DNA from: Virgibacillus profundi
Lineage (GTDB): Bacteria; Bacillota; Bacilli; Bacillales; Amphibacillaceae
Length of the DNA: 64,000 nt
Assembly (NCBI RefSeq): GCF_002287375.1
Contig: NZ_NPOA01000006.1
Location: 62,001-126,000 of the forward strand
Direction: 5' to 3'
Below the pieces are notes generated by a model. That model saw only the letters and a list, made by a program, of their open reading frames with translations. It did no database searches and was not told the origin of the DNA. Each line of letters starts with the position of its first letter. Position 1 is the first letter of the stretch. This document shows, piece by piece, positions 17,086-24,690 of this stretch. A program made the position numbers and the translations under genes.

Positions 17086-17338
17086 GACTAACCTCCCATC
17101 GGGGAATTTTCCACCTTGCCCATGTTAAAGGACGGGTTTTGTACTTTTGGGGTTAGGGTTGCCACAACCTAGGCGAACTTTCTTCCTCAGTACTTACAGA
17201 GCATGCGGACTGGTAGAAGATCCACAGGTGTATCTTTACCGCTCCCCTCTAACGTAGTTCATCATGCTATTTCTTTTTCAAGAAACTACACTCACTTGGG
17301 CTTGAAAGCACTGAACAGTACATCATAAAACAAAATGG
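17086..17338 (-). ncRNA. IscB omega-RNA (HEARO RNA) with 5' guide
   Basis: Transcribed leftward into iscB. The scaffold (about 17322 to 17086) folds into successive hairpins: 17254-17289 (GTAGTT/AACTAC with inner TTTCTT/AAGAAA), 17205-17242 (GCGG/CCGC and GGTAGAAGATCC/GTATCTTTACC), 17155-17170 (AGGGTTG/CAACCT) and 17118-17136 (CCCGT/ATGGG). This position and size match the HEARO motif, now known as the IscB guide RNA. The element start is inferred after ATGA (minus strand 17326-17323), the known HEARO insertion motif. The preceding 16 bases, 17338-17323, are the predicted guide. Structure was judged by eye. Confidence 0.8.
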
Positions 17339-17357
17339 TCTGAGTTTTATAATGCTT

Positions 17358-17386
17358 TTTTATAATTTGCTATGGAATTATGTCAA
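17358..17386 (-). promoter_or_regulatory. Sigma-A promoter reading into the omega-RNA and iscB
   Basis: On the minus strand TTGACA (17386-17381) is followed after 16 bp by TATAAA (17364-17359). Transcription would begin near 17352, about 30 bases before the element, so the guide is included. It lies in flanking DNA and was probably the promoter of the 124-residue gene/yidC2 operon before insertion. Confidence 0.65.
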
Positions 17387-17551
17387 CTGTTTAGAGCTCC
17401 TTTTGAAAGTTATATGTGTATAACCTTAGTACGTTTCAATTCATGTAAAGGTTTCAATTTACAAGCTTAAGATTAAAAAATACACAAAATTATAACAATA
17501 TTTGTTATGATTAGCTTAAGTTTTCTAAAATTTAGAGATGGGGAAAATAAT

Positions 17552-18340
17552 TTGGTTTACATACAAGATCCATGGTTTACAGTAGAAAAATTAGATGATA
17601 CAACATTTGCCATTAGTGAATACGGGCATTGGGAAAAAGTGCATTCTTTCTTGCTGATTGGAGAAGAAAAAGCCGCATTGATTGATACGGGACTCGGCAT
17701 TGATAGTATAAAAAGGATAACAGATCAGTTAACAGACTTACCAATAATTGTGATCACCACACATGTACATTGGGATCATATTGGAAGTCATGCGGAATTC
17801 AATGAGATTTATGTACATAAAGCGGATGCAGATTGGTTAATGAACGGGATTAACGGATTAAGTATCGAGCATATTCGAAAGGATATTGGCAGGGACATAA
17901 CAAAGCCAACACCAGCTACATTTGATCCATCAACTTTCAAGCCATATCAAGGGAAACCAACAAGGGAATTGAATGATGGTGAAGTTATTGACATAGGAAA
18001 TCGCAAACTAACTATGCTACATACACCGGGACATTCACCAGGACATATTTGTATTTTTGATCAGCAGGATGGCTACCTGTTTACAGGGGATTTATTGTAT
18101 ACCGGGACTCCAATCTATGCATTTTATCCAACGACAAATCCTTTAGACCTGGTCAATTCATTAGATAAAATTGCCAAGCTGGAGGGCGTAAGTAAAGTAT
18201 TTGGCTCACATAATCAGCTGGGATTGGATGCTGCTATTTTAGACGAAGTGCAAGAAACGGTTAATCAACTTCGGGAAAAAGATGTTGTTAGGCATGGGAC
18301 AGGAATTCATCAGTTTCAAAGTTTTAGTGTACAGTTTTAA
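17552..18340 (+). CDS. MBL-fold metallo-hydrolase
   Basis: A 262-residue cytoplasmic hydrolase of the metallo-beta-lactamase fold, probably a glyoxalase-II-like or thioesterase-type enzyme. The dinuclear metal motif THVHWDHIG (HxHxDH) is complete. The later ligands are His in MLHTPGHSPGH, Asp in FTGDLLYTG and a final His in FGSHNQ. I place the start at the TTG (17552), with GATGGGG 8 bases upstream. The in-frame ATG at 17507 has no ribosome site. It is a single gene, with no terminator recognised in the 187-base gap to the ABC operon. Confidence 0.85.
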   Translation: MVYIQDPWFTVEKLDDTTFAISEYGHWEKVHSFLLIGEEKAALIDTGLGIDSIKRITDQLTDLPIIVITTHVHWDHIGSHAEFNEIYVHKADADWLMNGINGLSIEHIRKDIGRDITKPTPATFDPSTFKPYQGKPTRELNDGEVIDIGNRKLTMLHTPGHSPGHICIFDQQDGYLFTGDLLYTGTPIYAFYPTTNPLDLVNSLDKIAKLEGVSKVFGSHNQLGLDAAILDEVQETVNQLREKDVVRHGTGIHQFQSFSVQF

Positions 18341-18527
18341 TTTCTTAGATAATGCGGGGAAACTTTTTTCACACTTCCAATAGTACGTCACTCACTTATC
18401 AAATAGAATCTCCGCCCCAGGTCTGAGAATATTTCATGCTGCAGATAGTAGAGGGAAAAGTGATTACATAGTAGAATATTTTATAGACAGGGAAATCAGA
18501 ATTTTCGCAATAGAAAGGAAGAAATGA

Positions 18528-19511
18528 ATGGATAAGATTATTGAAGTAAACCAGCTTAAAAAATCCTACAAAAAAAGGAGATCAAAAGAATATATACATG
18601 CAGTAAATGATATTTCTTTTACAGTGAATCGGGGAGAAATTCTTGGACTGCTTGGTCCAAATGGTGCGGGAAAAACAACGACAATTAAAATGATTTGTGG
18701 GTTATTAATTGCTGATTCTGGAACAATTACCGTAAATGGGATTAATATTCGTGAAAAACGGCTGGGTGCCCTGAACCATATAAGCGCAGTACTTGAAGGG
18801 AACAGGAATTTGTATTGGCGCTTAACAGTTAAGGAAAATCTGGAATACTTTGCCGGGAATCGAGGATTGTCCCGTAAAGATGTAAGGGAGCGTATTGAGG
18901 ATCTTTTAGTGAAATTCCGGCTGAAGGATAAGGAAAGTGAACTCGTAAATCGTCTGTCACGGGGGATGCAGCAGAAGCTGGCGATAGCTGTTGCAATGCT
19001 TGCAGAAAGTGATGTTATTTTACTAGATGAGCCTACACTTGGACTCGATGTAGAAACAGGCTATGAGGTGCGTGAATTGCTGAAAGAAATTGTCCGGGAT
19101 TATAAGCGAACGATTATCATTAGTTCCCATGATATGGACGTTGTACAGGATTTATGTGAGCGCACTGTAATCATTAATAAAGGAAAAGTTGTTACAGATG
19201 ACAAGGTTGAAAATTTACTAAAACTTTTCGATGTTCGTGCATATACACTGAACCTTGGAGGACTTTTGAGTGATGAACAGCAACAACTATTACTACAAAA
19301 ATTTCCACAACATGAATACACACCAGATACGTACGAGTCCATCCTGCAAATTAATTTGGCAAAAAGTGAAGAAATCTATGATTTATTCGATGTATTAAAG
19401 CTGGAAACTACTCCGGTTGAATCGATTGACCGCAGTATCGTAAACTTCGAGCAAATTTTCATGAAAATTGTAAAGGGGGATACAGCGGATGAAATGGCTC
19501 AATCTTCTTAA
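18528..19511 (+). CDS. ABC transporter ATP-binding protein (ABC-2 exporter type)
   Basis: A 327-residue ATPase subunit of an ABC-2 exporter, similar to daunorubicin/antibiotic export DrrA-like proteins. Walker A GPNGAGKTT (about 43-51), signature LSRGMQQK and Walker B VILLDEPTLGLD are in order. A C-terminal regulatory extension of about 100 residues follows the H-loop (SSHDMD). AAAGGAAG precedes the ATG. The last 23 bases overlap the permease gene, so the two products are made as a complex. The cargo is unknown. Confidence 0.9.
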   Translation: MDKIIEVNQLKKSYKKRRSKEYIHAVNDISFTVNRGEILGLLGPNGAGKTTTIKMICGLLIADSGTITVNGINIREKRLGALNHISAVLEGNRNLYWRLTVKENLEYFAGNRGLSRKDVRERIEDLLVKFRLKDKESELVNRLSRGMQQKLAIAVAMLAESDVILLDEPTLGLDVETGYEVRELLKEIVRDYKRTIIISSHDMDVVQDLCERTVIINKGKVVTDDKVENLLKLFDVRAYTLNLGGLLSDEQQQLLLQKFPQHEYTPDTYESILQINLAKSEEIYDLFDVLKLETTPVESIDRSIVNFEQIFMKIVKGDTADEMAQSS

Positions 19512-20262
19512 AGCAAATACCAGAAAGGAGTACCTTGAATTAAAGCGATATTTGCCAAATACAATTGCAATGCTTTTTACCTTTTATATTGTATTTCTTG
19601 GGCTATTTGGGACTATTCAATTTATTGGTGACCCAAGCACACAGGACGTGAATACACAGTACGTAATTGTCAATTATATTTTTTGGTTTTTAACGATTAC
19701 GGTAATCAACAGCATTGGGTATGAAGTAATTAATGAGGGAATGCGGGGAACACTTGAACAGCTATCCATGTCTCCGATGGGGATTAGCCGCATCATGGCC
19801 GCACGTTTAATTTCTACAACTTTCATTAATCTTATCATTGTTATTGTCCTACTCTATATATCGATGCTCACATCCGGTCAGTGGCTTAATATTGATGTTA
19901 TTACAATTGCACCAATTTTAGTGTTGACATTGATAAGTATGTTTGGGGTTGGCTTTATTATTGCAGGAATCTCGATCATTTTAAAGCAGGTTCAGGCATT
20001 TCTTCAGATTTTGCAATTCATTCTGATGGGATTGACGTTTGTTCCACTGTCATTATCACCGGTTATAGCTTATTTGCCTTTTGTAAAAGGAATAGACCTT
20101 GTACGTGAAGTTATGATTGATGGTTTAACATGGAGTCAGTTTACGATGGGGGATTTCATGCTACTTGGATTTAATGCAATATTTTACTTTGCCTTAGGGC
20201 TTGGGGTGTTTGTCTATTGTGAAAGAGTAGCCATGAGTAAAGGATTATTAGCGCATTATTAA
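19489..20262 (+). CDS. ABC-2 type transporter permease
   Basis: A 257-residue membrane partner of the preceding ATPase, with about six transmembrane helices (first at about 22-44). The family-typical coupling region YEVINEGMRGTLEQLSMSP is at about 84-102, between helices 2 and 3. Its ATG lies inside the ATPase gene, with GGGGGATACAGCG upstream. Likely role: export of a lipid, drug or peptide, not determinable from sequence. Confidence 0.87.
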   Translation: MKWLNLLKANTRKEYLELKRYLPNTIAMLFTFYIVFLGLFGTIQFIGDPSTQDVNTQYVIVNYIFWFLTITVINSIGYEVINEGMRGTLEQLSMSPMGISRIMAARLISTTFINLIIVIVLLYISMLTSGQWLNIDVITIAPILVLTLISMFGVGFIIAGISIILKQVQAFLQILQFILMGLTFVPLSLSPVIAYLPFVKGIDLVREVMIDGLTWSQFTMGDFMLLGFNAIFYFALGLGVFVYCERVAMSKGLLAHY

Positions 20263-20295
20263 AAAAATTTTTGATTAAGTAGGTACTTGGCTTAT

Positions 20296-20323
20296 ACATA
20301 TCCTTGGCTTTTGCCATAGGTTA
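20296..20323 (+). promoter_or_regulatory. Putative sigma-K promoter of cotD
   Basis: AC at 20296-20297 and CATAGGTTA at 20315-20323 (consensus AC, then CATAnnnTA) are 17 bp apart. A small palindrome TAGGTT/AACCTA overlaps the start region. It lies 35 bases before the cotD-like gene, whose B. subtilis homologue is transcribed by sigma-K. The segment also resembles a decayed copy of the AACTTGG..GCCATAGTT repeat. Confidence 0.5.
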
Positions 20324-20357
20324 ATAGTGAACCTATAACAAGAAAGGGGATTTTTTT

Positions 20358-20813
20358 ATGAGACATCGTCATAGGCCGGGTTGTGGTTGCCATGCTTGCA
20401 AAACTATTGTTCACCCTACCAAGTATAATTGTGTCGATCAATACTCAGAAAGTACGGTTAACCATGTGCATCCTTCCCATACGACTGTAATGAATCATCA
20501 TACTGTTAAAAATAACCATGTATTTCCGCATTCAACATCTGTTCAGAATTCAACAAACAGTGTAGATTCTTATGGAGGATCATTCAATGTTCCAGCTGGC
20601 CCGGGGAATCAGGTTGCGGGAGCAATGAGTCCAGGTGCAGGACCAGGAAATGGGTATGGACCAGGAAACCAGGTAGCCGGAGCAACGCAACCAGGATATG
20701 GATGTGGACCAGGAAATCAAGTAGCCGGGGCAATGAAACCAGGAATGGGATCGGGATATCATGGACACGGACATGGACCAAATCATTGGAAAAAACCGAA
20801 TAAATGGTGTTAA
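20358..20813 (+). CDS. cotD: Spore coat protein, CotD family
   Basis: A 151-residue spore coat protein. The N-terminus RHRHRPGCGCHACKTIVHPT and the His-rich VNHVHPSHTTVMNHH followed by NNHVFPHSTS are the CotD signature. The C-terminal half is a low-complexity Gly/Pro region with three GPGNQVAGA repeats (about residues 81-130), absent in the 75-residue B. subtilis CotD. A final HGHGHGPNHW stretch and a terminal Cys suit cross-linking in the inner coat. GAAAGGGGA precedes the ATG. Expression in the mother cell from a sigma-K promoter is inferred. Confidence 0.88.
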   Translation: MRHRHRPGCGCHACKTIVHPTKYNCVDQYSESTVNHVHPSHTTVMNHHTVKNNHVFPHSTSVQNSTNSVDSYGGSFNVPAGPGNQVAGAMSPGAGPGNGYGPGNQVAGATQPGYGCGPGNQVAGAMKPGMGSGYHGHGHGPNHWKKPNKWC

Positions 20814-20826
20814 CTAAGGGTAAGGA

Positions 20827-20856
20827 GCTGGCATGTAATACTGCCGGCTTTTTATT
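20827..20856 (+). terminator. Terminator of cotD
   Basis: Stem GCTGGCA/TGCCGGC with an 8-base loop followed by TTTTTATTT. Confidence 0.8.
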
Positions 20857-20878
20857 TGATCCGAGGTGAATAATACAT

Positions 20879-21433
20879 ATGAAAATTTTAACAGTAACAG
20901 GATATAAATCGATGGAATTAGGTATTTTTAAAGAGGATGACCCGAAAGTAAAGTTTATTAAAACGGCACTTGAAAAAAGATTAATTGGTTTTATTGAAGA
21001 AGGACTTGAATGGGTTTTGGTTTCAGGACAAATGGGTGTGGAGCTTTGGACTGCTGAAGTTGTGCTCGACCTGAAAGAAATGTACGATATTAAAATTGGC
21101 ATTTTCCCACCATTTGAAAATCAGGAAAACCGCTGGCCGGAGCAACTTCAGGAAAAATATCAGGAATTAATTACAGTTGCTGACTTTTATAAACCTATTT
21201 ATCAAGGGGATTACAAAGGAGCATATCAATTTAAGGCGAAGAATTTGTGGATGGCTGACAAAAGTGATGGATGCTTACTCCTGATGGATGATGAATTTCC
21301 AGGCAGTAATAAGTTTTTTTATGAAGCAGCAAAAAATGCAAATGGAAATTATCCTATATATATAATTACCCCAGCCGATTTGGATGATGTGGTTGAAGAG
21401 CTGAGAATGGAGGATCCTGAATATTGGGACTGA
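20879..21433 (+). CDS. ypsA: YpsA family protein (DUF1273, SLOG superfamily)
   Basis: A 184-residue cytoplasmic protein of the YpsA family (SLOG/Rossmann-like). In B. subtilis YpsA influences cell division and ypsA lies next to gpsB. The N-terminal KILTVTGYKSMELGIF, LVSGQMGVELWTAEV (the nucleotide-binding loop region) and PFENQENRWPEQLQEKY are all family hallmarks. The length is normal. GAGGTGAA lies 9 bases upstream. Here the gene is a stand-alone copy between cotD and a SIMPL-domain gene, not next to gpsB. Confidence 0.93.
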   Translation: MKILTVTGYKSMELGIFKEDDPKVKFIKTALEKRLIGFIEEGLEWVLVSGQMGVELWTAEVVLDLKEMYDIKIGIFPPFENQENRWPEQLQEKYQELITVADFYKPIYQGDYKGAYQFKAKNLWMADKSDGCLLLMDDEFPGSNKFFYEAAKNANGNYPIYIITPADLDDVVEELRMEDPEYWD

Positions 21434-21585
21434 GGCGCCTGAGCGTTACGGTTAGTGGAAAATGCCAAAGTTCATATTCTTATGCCAGCCACACCCGCAC
21501 ATTAGGCTGTAAACTGCAAAAAGTCTTAATCATTCCACCAAATACTGCATAGTATCTAAGGTAATGAAAGAAGGGTGGAGTGAAA

Positions 21586-22242
21586 ATGTATTATCCGTAT
21601 GTAAATCAACCTCAGCAATTCAGGCAAAGCTCACAACGTATGATGACAGTTACAGGGACAGGAACGACATCTGTAAGACCGGATACAGTCAGCATTCAGC
21701 TGGAGGTTCAAACGCAAAGTGAATCACTCAGTCAGGCCCAGCAGGAAAATACCCAAACGATGAATCAGGTAATACAAACTCTCCTGAATTTAAGAATTCC
21801 AGAAGAAAATATACAAACAACGGGTTTTAACATTTTTCCAATGTATGATTATGTTGATGGGGAACAACAATTTAGAGGGTACCAGGTTACGAATACGATC
21901 ACTGTTAAGCTGACAAATATAGATCAAGCTGGTCATGTGATTGATGCTGCTGTTAAAAATGGTGTAAATCAAGTCTCCAACATACAATTTTCTATTGAAA
22001 ATCCTCAAAAGTATTACCAGCAATCTTTAAATGAAGCACTAAAGGACGCCCAGGCTAAAGCACAAACAATTGCTGGAAGCATGCAGCTTAATCTCGATCC
22101 TGTACCAATTAAAATCATTGAACAAATAAATGAACCTCCAACAACCTATAAAACATTTACCGCAACAGATGGTTCCTCCACACCGATTCAATCAGGACAA
22201 TTAAGTATTAACGCTACTGTGAAAGTTAAATTTCAATATTAA
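21586..22242 (+). CDS. SIMPL domain protein (DUF541) without signal peptide
   Basis: A 218-residue protein with one SIMPL/DUF541 domain (about residues 18-215). The start TVTGTGTTSVRPDTVSIQLEV and the central GYQVTNTITVKL and SNIQFSIENP are typical. Most family members are exported. Here the N-terminus is MYYPYVNQPQQFRQSSQR, polar and Tyr/Pro/Gln-rich, with no signal peptide. That resembles the start of spore coat proteins. The ATG at 21586 is preferred (AAGGGTGG 7 bases before) over the GTG at 21580. Function unknown. A coat location is inferred from the N-terminus and nearby cotD. Confidence 0.8.
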   Translation: MYYPYVNQPQQFRQSSQRMMTVTGTGTTSVRPDTVSIQLEVQTQSESLSQAQQENTQTMNQVIQTLLNLRIPEENIQTTGFNIFPMYDYVDGEQQFRGYQVTNTITVKLTNIDQAGHVIDAAVKNGVNQVSNIQFSIENPQKYYQQSLNEALKDAQAKAQTIAGSMQLNLDPVPIKIIEQINEPPTTYKTFTATDGSSTPIQSGQLSINATVKVKFQY

Positions 22243-22360
22243 GCTGACTTTATTTTTTAATTCCATAGTTTGAGCAGGAATAATCAATTTAAAATAGAAT
22301 AGATACTGTATATCGACTTTGATGTTGAAATTTGTCAGAAACTGCAAGGGGATAACTTTT

Positions 22361-23266
22361 ATGAAAAAATTTCCAGAACTTGAGACTGCACGCCTGAATT
22401 TAATTAAAATTGATCATCAGCATGTTGAGCCGTATTTTAATATAATGCATTTAGATGAAGTAACAGCATATTATGGAATGGATAGTTTGAAAAACAAAGA
22501 AGAAGCTGTAAAGATTATTGATTCATTTCATACATTTTTTGAAGAGGGTCGCAGTATTCGGTGGGGGATAGTATGGAAAGATACGGAGGATTTCATTGGT
22601 ACTATTGGCTTAAATCAACTTAATTCCAGAGGCAGAAAAGCAGAAATAGGATTCGAATTACATCCATCCTACTGGAAAAAAGGAATTACAACCGAAGCCA
22701 TTGAAGCGGTTCTGGATTATACATTCAATGAACTGAATCTATTCCGAATGGGAGCTGTTACTTTTCCTGCTAATACAGCTTCCAATAATCTATTGAAGAA
22801 AATCGGTTTCATTCAGGAAGGGAAGCTGAGAGGCTGCCTCTATCAAAATGATCAATCACATGATGCATTAGTGTATTCTCTATTGAAACCAGAATGGAAA
22901 AATAAGCATGAAAAAGAAGAATTCGAGATTGAAGAAAGACTTCAGTATACAGACCATATGTCTGCGATTATAAAGAATGCAGAAAAAGAAGGACATTTTG
23001 ATAACCTTCCAGGAAAGGGAAAACCACTCGACCTCGGCAGAGATTATTTCAATCCACCGGAAAAGCAGCTTTATAAAACTTTGAAAGATAACCACATACT
23101 ACCAAGGTGGGTTGAGCTTGCCAATGAAATTGACCAATTAAAAGAAGAGGTCATTACACTGGATGGAAAAGAGAAACGTAAAAAAACGAAAGAGGTAAAT
23201 AAGAAGATTAAAGAATACAATTATGCTTGCCCACCATCCCTGCAGAAAAATAAAGTTGTGGAATAG
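22361..23266 (+). CDS. GNAT acetyltransferase fused to a DUF1992 domain
   Basis: The 301-residue product has two parts. Residues 1-180 are a RimJ/RimL-type GNAT acetyltransferase (ETARLNLIKID, IGTIGLNQLNSRGRKAEIGF, acetyl-CoA loop YWKKGITTEAIEAVLDY). Residues 190-295 are a DUF1992 domain (DnaJ-homologue subfamily C member 28-like), with the hallmark HFDNLPGKGKPLDL. Each part normally occurs as its own protein. The reading frame is continuous across the junction (KPEWKNKHEKEEFEIEERL). The ATG at 22361 has AAGGGG upstream, and a longer in-frame extension lacks a ribosome site. The target is unknown. Confidence 0.85.
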   Translation: MKKFPELETARLNLIKIDHQHVEPYFNIMHLDEVTAYYGMDSLKNKEEAVKIIDSFHTFFEEGRSIRWGIVWKDTEDFIGTIGLNQLNSRGRKAEIGFELHPSYWKKGITTEAIEAVLDYTFNELNLFRMGAVTFPANTASNNLLKKIGFIQEGKLRGCLYQNDQSHDALVYSLLKPEWKNKHEKEEFEIEERLQYTDHMSAIIKNAEKEGHFDNLPGKGKPLDLGRDYFNPPEKQLYKTLKDNHILPRWVELANEIDQLKEEVITLDGKEKRKKTKEVNKKIKEYNYACPPSLQKNKVVE

Positions 23267-23302
23267 AAGATCTATTTTCTAGTCAGTATAACTACTTACT
23301 TC

Positions 23303-23403
23303 CTGCATAAGTGGACAAAGGAAAGCTTCGCAAGCAATACATCGTAGACGAAAAAGGACTTTTTCGTCTAACTAAGGCATACGCCTAGGTATAAGATTTT
23401 TTA
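23303..23403 (-). repeat. Dispersed palindromic repeat, long form
   Basis: Read on the minus strand: GGCGTATGCCTTAGTT, then an ACGAAAAA..TTTTCGTCT hairpin, CGATG..CTT..GAAG and a final ACTTATGCA. This matches the copy at 49631-49735. It is head-to-head with the short-form copy at 23417-23503, and together they fill the gap after the GNAT-DUF1992 gene. Confidence 0.6.
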
Positions 23404-23416
23404 GCTACTCTTTAAA

Positions 23417-23503
23417 TTAGAAATCTTGGTTGTCACCAAGATTTTGGGTGACAGCCTTAGTTGCACTTATGCAAATAGGAAAGTTTTTTACTTTCCTATT
23501 TGC
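23417..23503 (+). repeat. Dispersed palindromic repeat, copy 2 (short form)
   Basis: TTAGAAATCTTGGTTGTC, GGTGACAGCCTTAGTTGC, ACTTATGCAAATAGGAAAG and the ACTTTCCTATTTGC tail. It is collinear with copies at 14049-14136 (reverse) and 24444-24537. Confidence 0.65.
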
Positions 23504-23537
23504 CAAAAAAGGAAGCAAGATAATTGCTTCCTTTTCA
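23503..23537 (-). terminator. Terminator of the DUF1906 gene
   Basis: AAAAGGAAGCA and its complement with a 7-base loop, followed on the minus strand by a T run. Confidence 0.75.
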
Positions 23538-23566
23538 CTTGGAATCAGTTACCAAATCAAAAAGTT

Positions 23567-24375
23567 CTACCATAGATAATCCATCATATCTCCTGTAAAT
23601 AAATTGGTATCAATATTACAAGTCTCGGCATCAATCGCATATTGCCAGCCATAAAGCATTGCATTGTCTGGTCCTTGTGGGTTAAATTCTGGGGCATTTT
23701 CTTTTGTGGTTATCTCTTCTTGGGGGTAAGCGGTCCAAACAACCGTATTTTCCTGAACATCCTGATTCATAGCAATATAGGCTTCAAACAGAGCACTTCC
23801 TTGGTCAAAAACACCATATATTCCTGGTTGATAAAACGAATCTGACAACGTATCATGCCAGCCTTCCATAAACGCAGAATCCACTGGATAATCCGGTTCA
23901 ATGTCGCCAAAAATAGCTACACCTTCAGGAATACCAAGATCTTCTGCATAGGCAATCGCCTGATTAGCGTGCTCAACACCATGGTCATAACCTGTGGCAT
24001 CATTAACGTGATTATATATAACCAATATTTGTATATCATTTTCATGCAGGTAATTTACTTCATCAGTATCCAAACCTGCAGAAATTCCTTCTCTATCTCC
24101 TAAATAACGACCCCATACTTCCGGTTGACCAAAATTATCAATTACACATTGAAATAAATTTTCATCCGTGTAACTGGCAGAATCAACTCCCCAGTACAGT
24201 TCTTTACCATTACCATTATTCGGATCAGATCCATTACCGTTACCATTACCATTTTCTTCTTCCTGCGGTGGATCTGTCGGAGCAGGTTCTTCACTATTGG
24301 AAAAGAGATTTATAAGAAACGGAATCATCAGAATAACAGCAAGCCCAATGATTACATAAATCCCATATTTTTCAT
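23567..24375 (-). pseudogene. DUF1906 (Rv2525c-like) glycoside-hydrolase-like protein with a frameshift after the start codon
   Basis: The main frame (24328 to 23567) encodes a Pro/Glu- and Asn/Gly-rich linker (about 40 residues) and a DUF1906 domain: YWGVDSAS, PEVWGRYLGDREG, VIYNHVNDATG, IFGDIEPDY and a C-terminal MLYGWQYAID. Such TIM-barrel proteins are exported and probably act on peptidoglycan. The good ribosome site (AAGGGAGG) and ATG at 24375 lie in another frame. Only five A follow ATG, and one more A would give MKKYGIYVIIGLAVILMIPF, a complete signal anchor. The start is therefore broken by one base, or shifts phase. Initiation at 24328 would lack a ribosome site and a proper signal. 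Confidence 0.7.
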
Positions 24376-24443
24376 TTAAACCCTCCCTTCGTACTATTGC
24401 AGTATATTGAGGGGAGGGAGAGCTTGTGTAGGCAAAGAAATGA

Positions 24444-24537
24444 TTAGAAAACTTGGCTTATCGCCAAGCTTTAATGGCGAAAGCCTTAGTTGCACTTATA
24501 CTGATTTCCGAAAAACTTTATACTATCCTATCAGTGT
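24444..24537 (+). repeat. Dispersed palindromic repeat, copy 3 (short form)
   Basis: TTAGAAAACTTGGCTTATCG, TGGCGAAAGCCTTAGTTGCA, CTTATACTG and a TATCCTATCAGTG end that matches the reverse copy at 14049-14136. It lies upstream of the DUF1906 gene in the roughly 300-base gap to the next gene. Confidence 0.65.
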
Positions 24538-24550
24538 AAAATAAGAGAAC

Positions 24551-24577
24551 AAACAAAAAGCCATCATAAATGGCTTG
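24551..24577 (-). terminator. Terminator of the YesK-like gene
   Basis: AAGCCAT/ATGGCTT stem followed on the minus strand by TTTTTGTTTG. It is about 115 bases after the stop of the leftward gene. Confidence 0.6.
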
Positions 24578-24690
24578 AATCATTTCTGAAAAATAGAAAT
24601 GACATAAATAGTATTTCAGTTTTCTATATTACTGAATTTGGTAGTAGCATTAATAAGAGTAAGGAAGAGAGGAATCATATGGTCTACTCT

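Noticed and set aside
17082-17340. Riboswitch or T-box leader for the MBL hydrolase gene
   Set aside because: The hairpins are oriented leftward into iscB and match the IscB guide RNA position. There is no T-box or terminator in front of 17552.
20596-20740. GPGNQVAGA tandem repeats as a possible CRISPR-like array
   Set aside because: They are in-frame codon repeats of the CotD coding region with short irregular spacing, not spacer-repeat units.
22319-22360. Upstream start for the GNAT-DUF1992 gene
   Set aside because: No ribosome site precedes 22319, whereas AAGGGG precedes ATG 22361, which starts a normal GNAT N-terminus.
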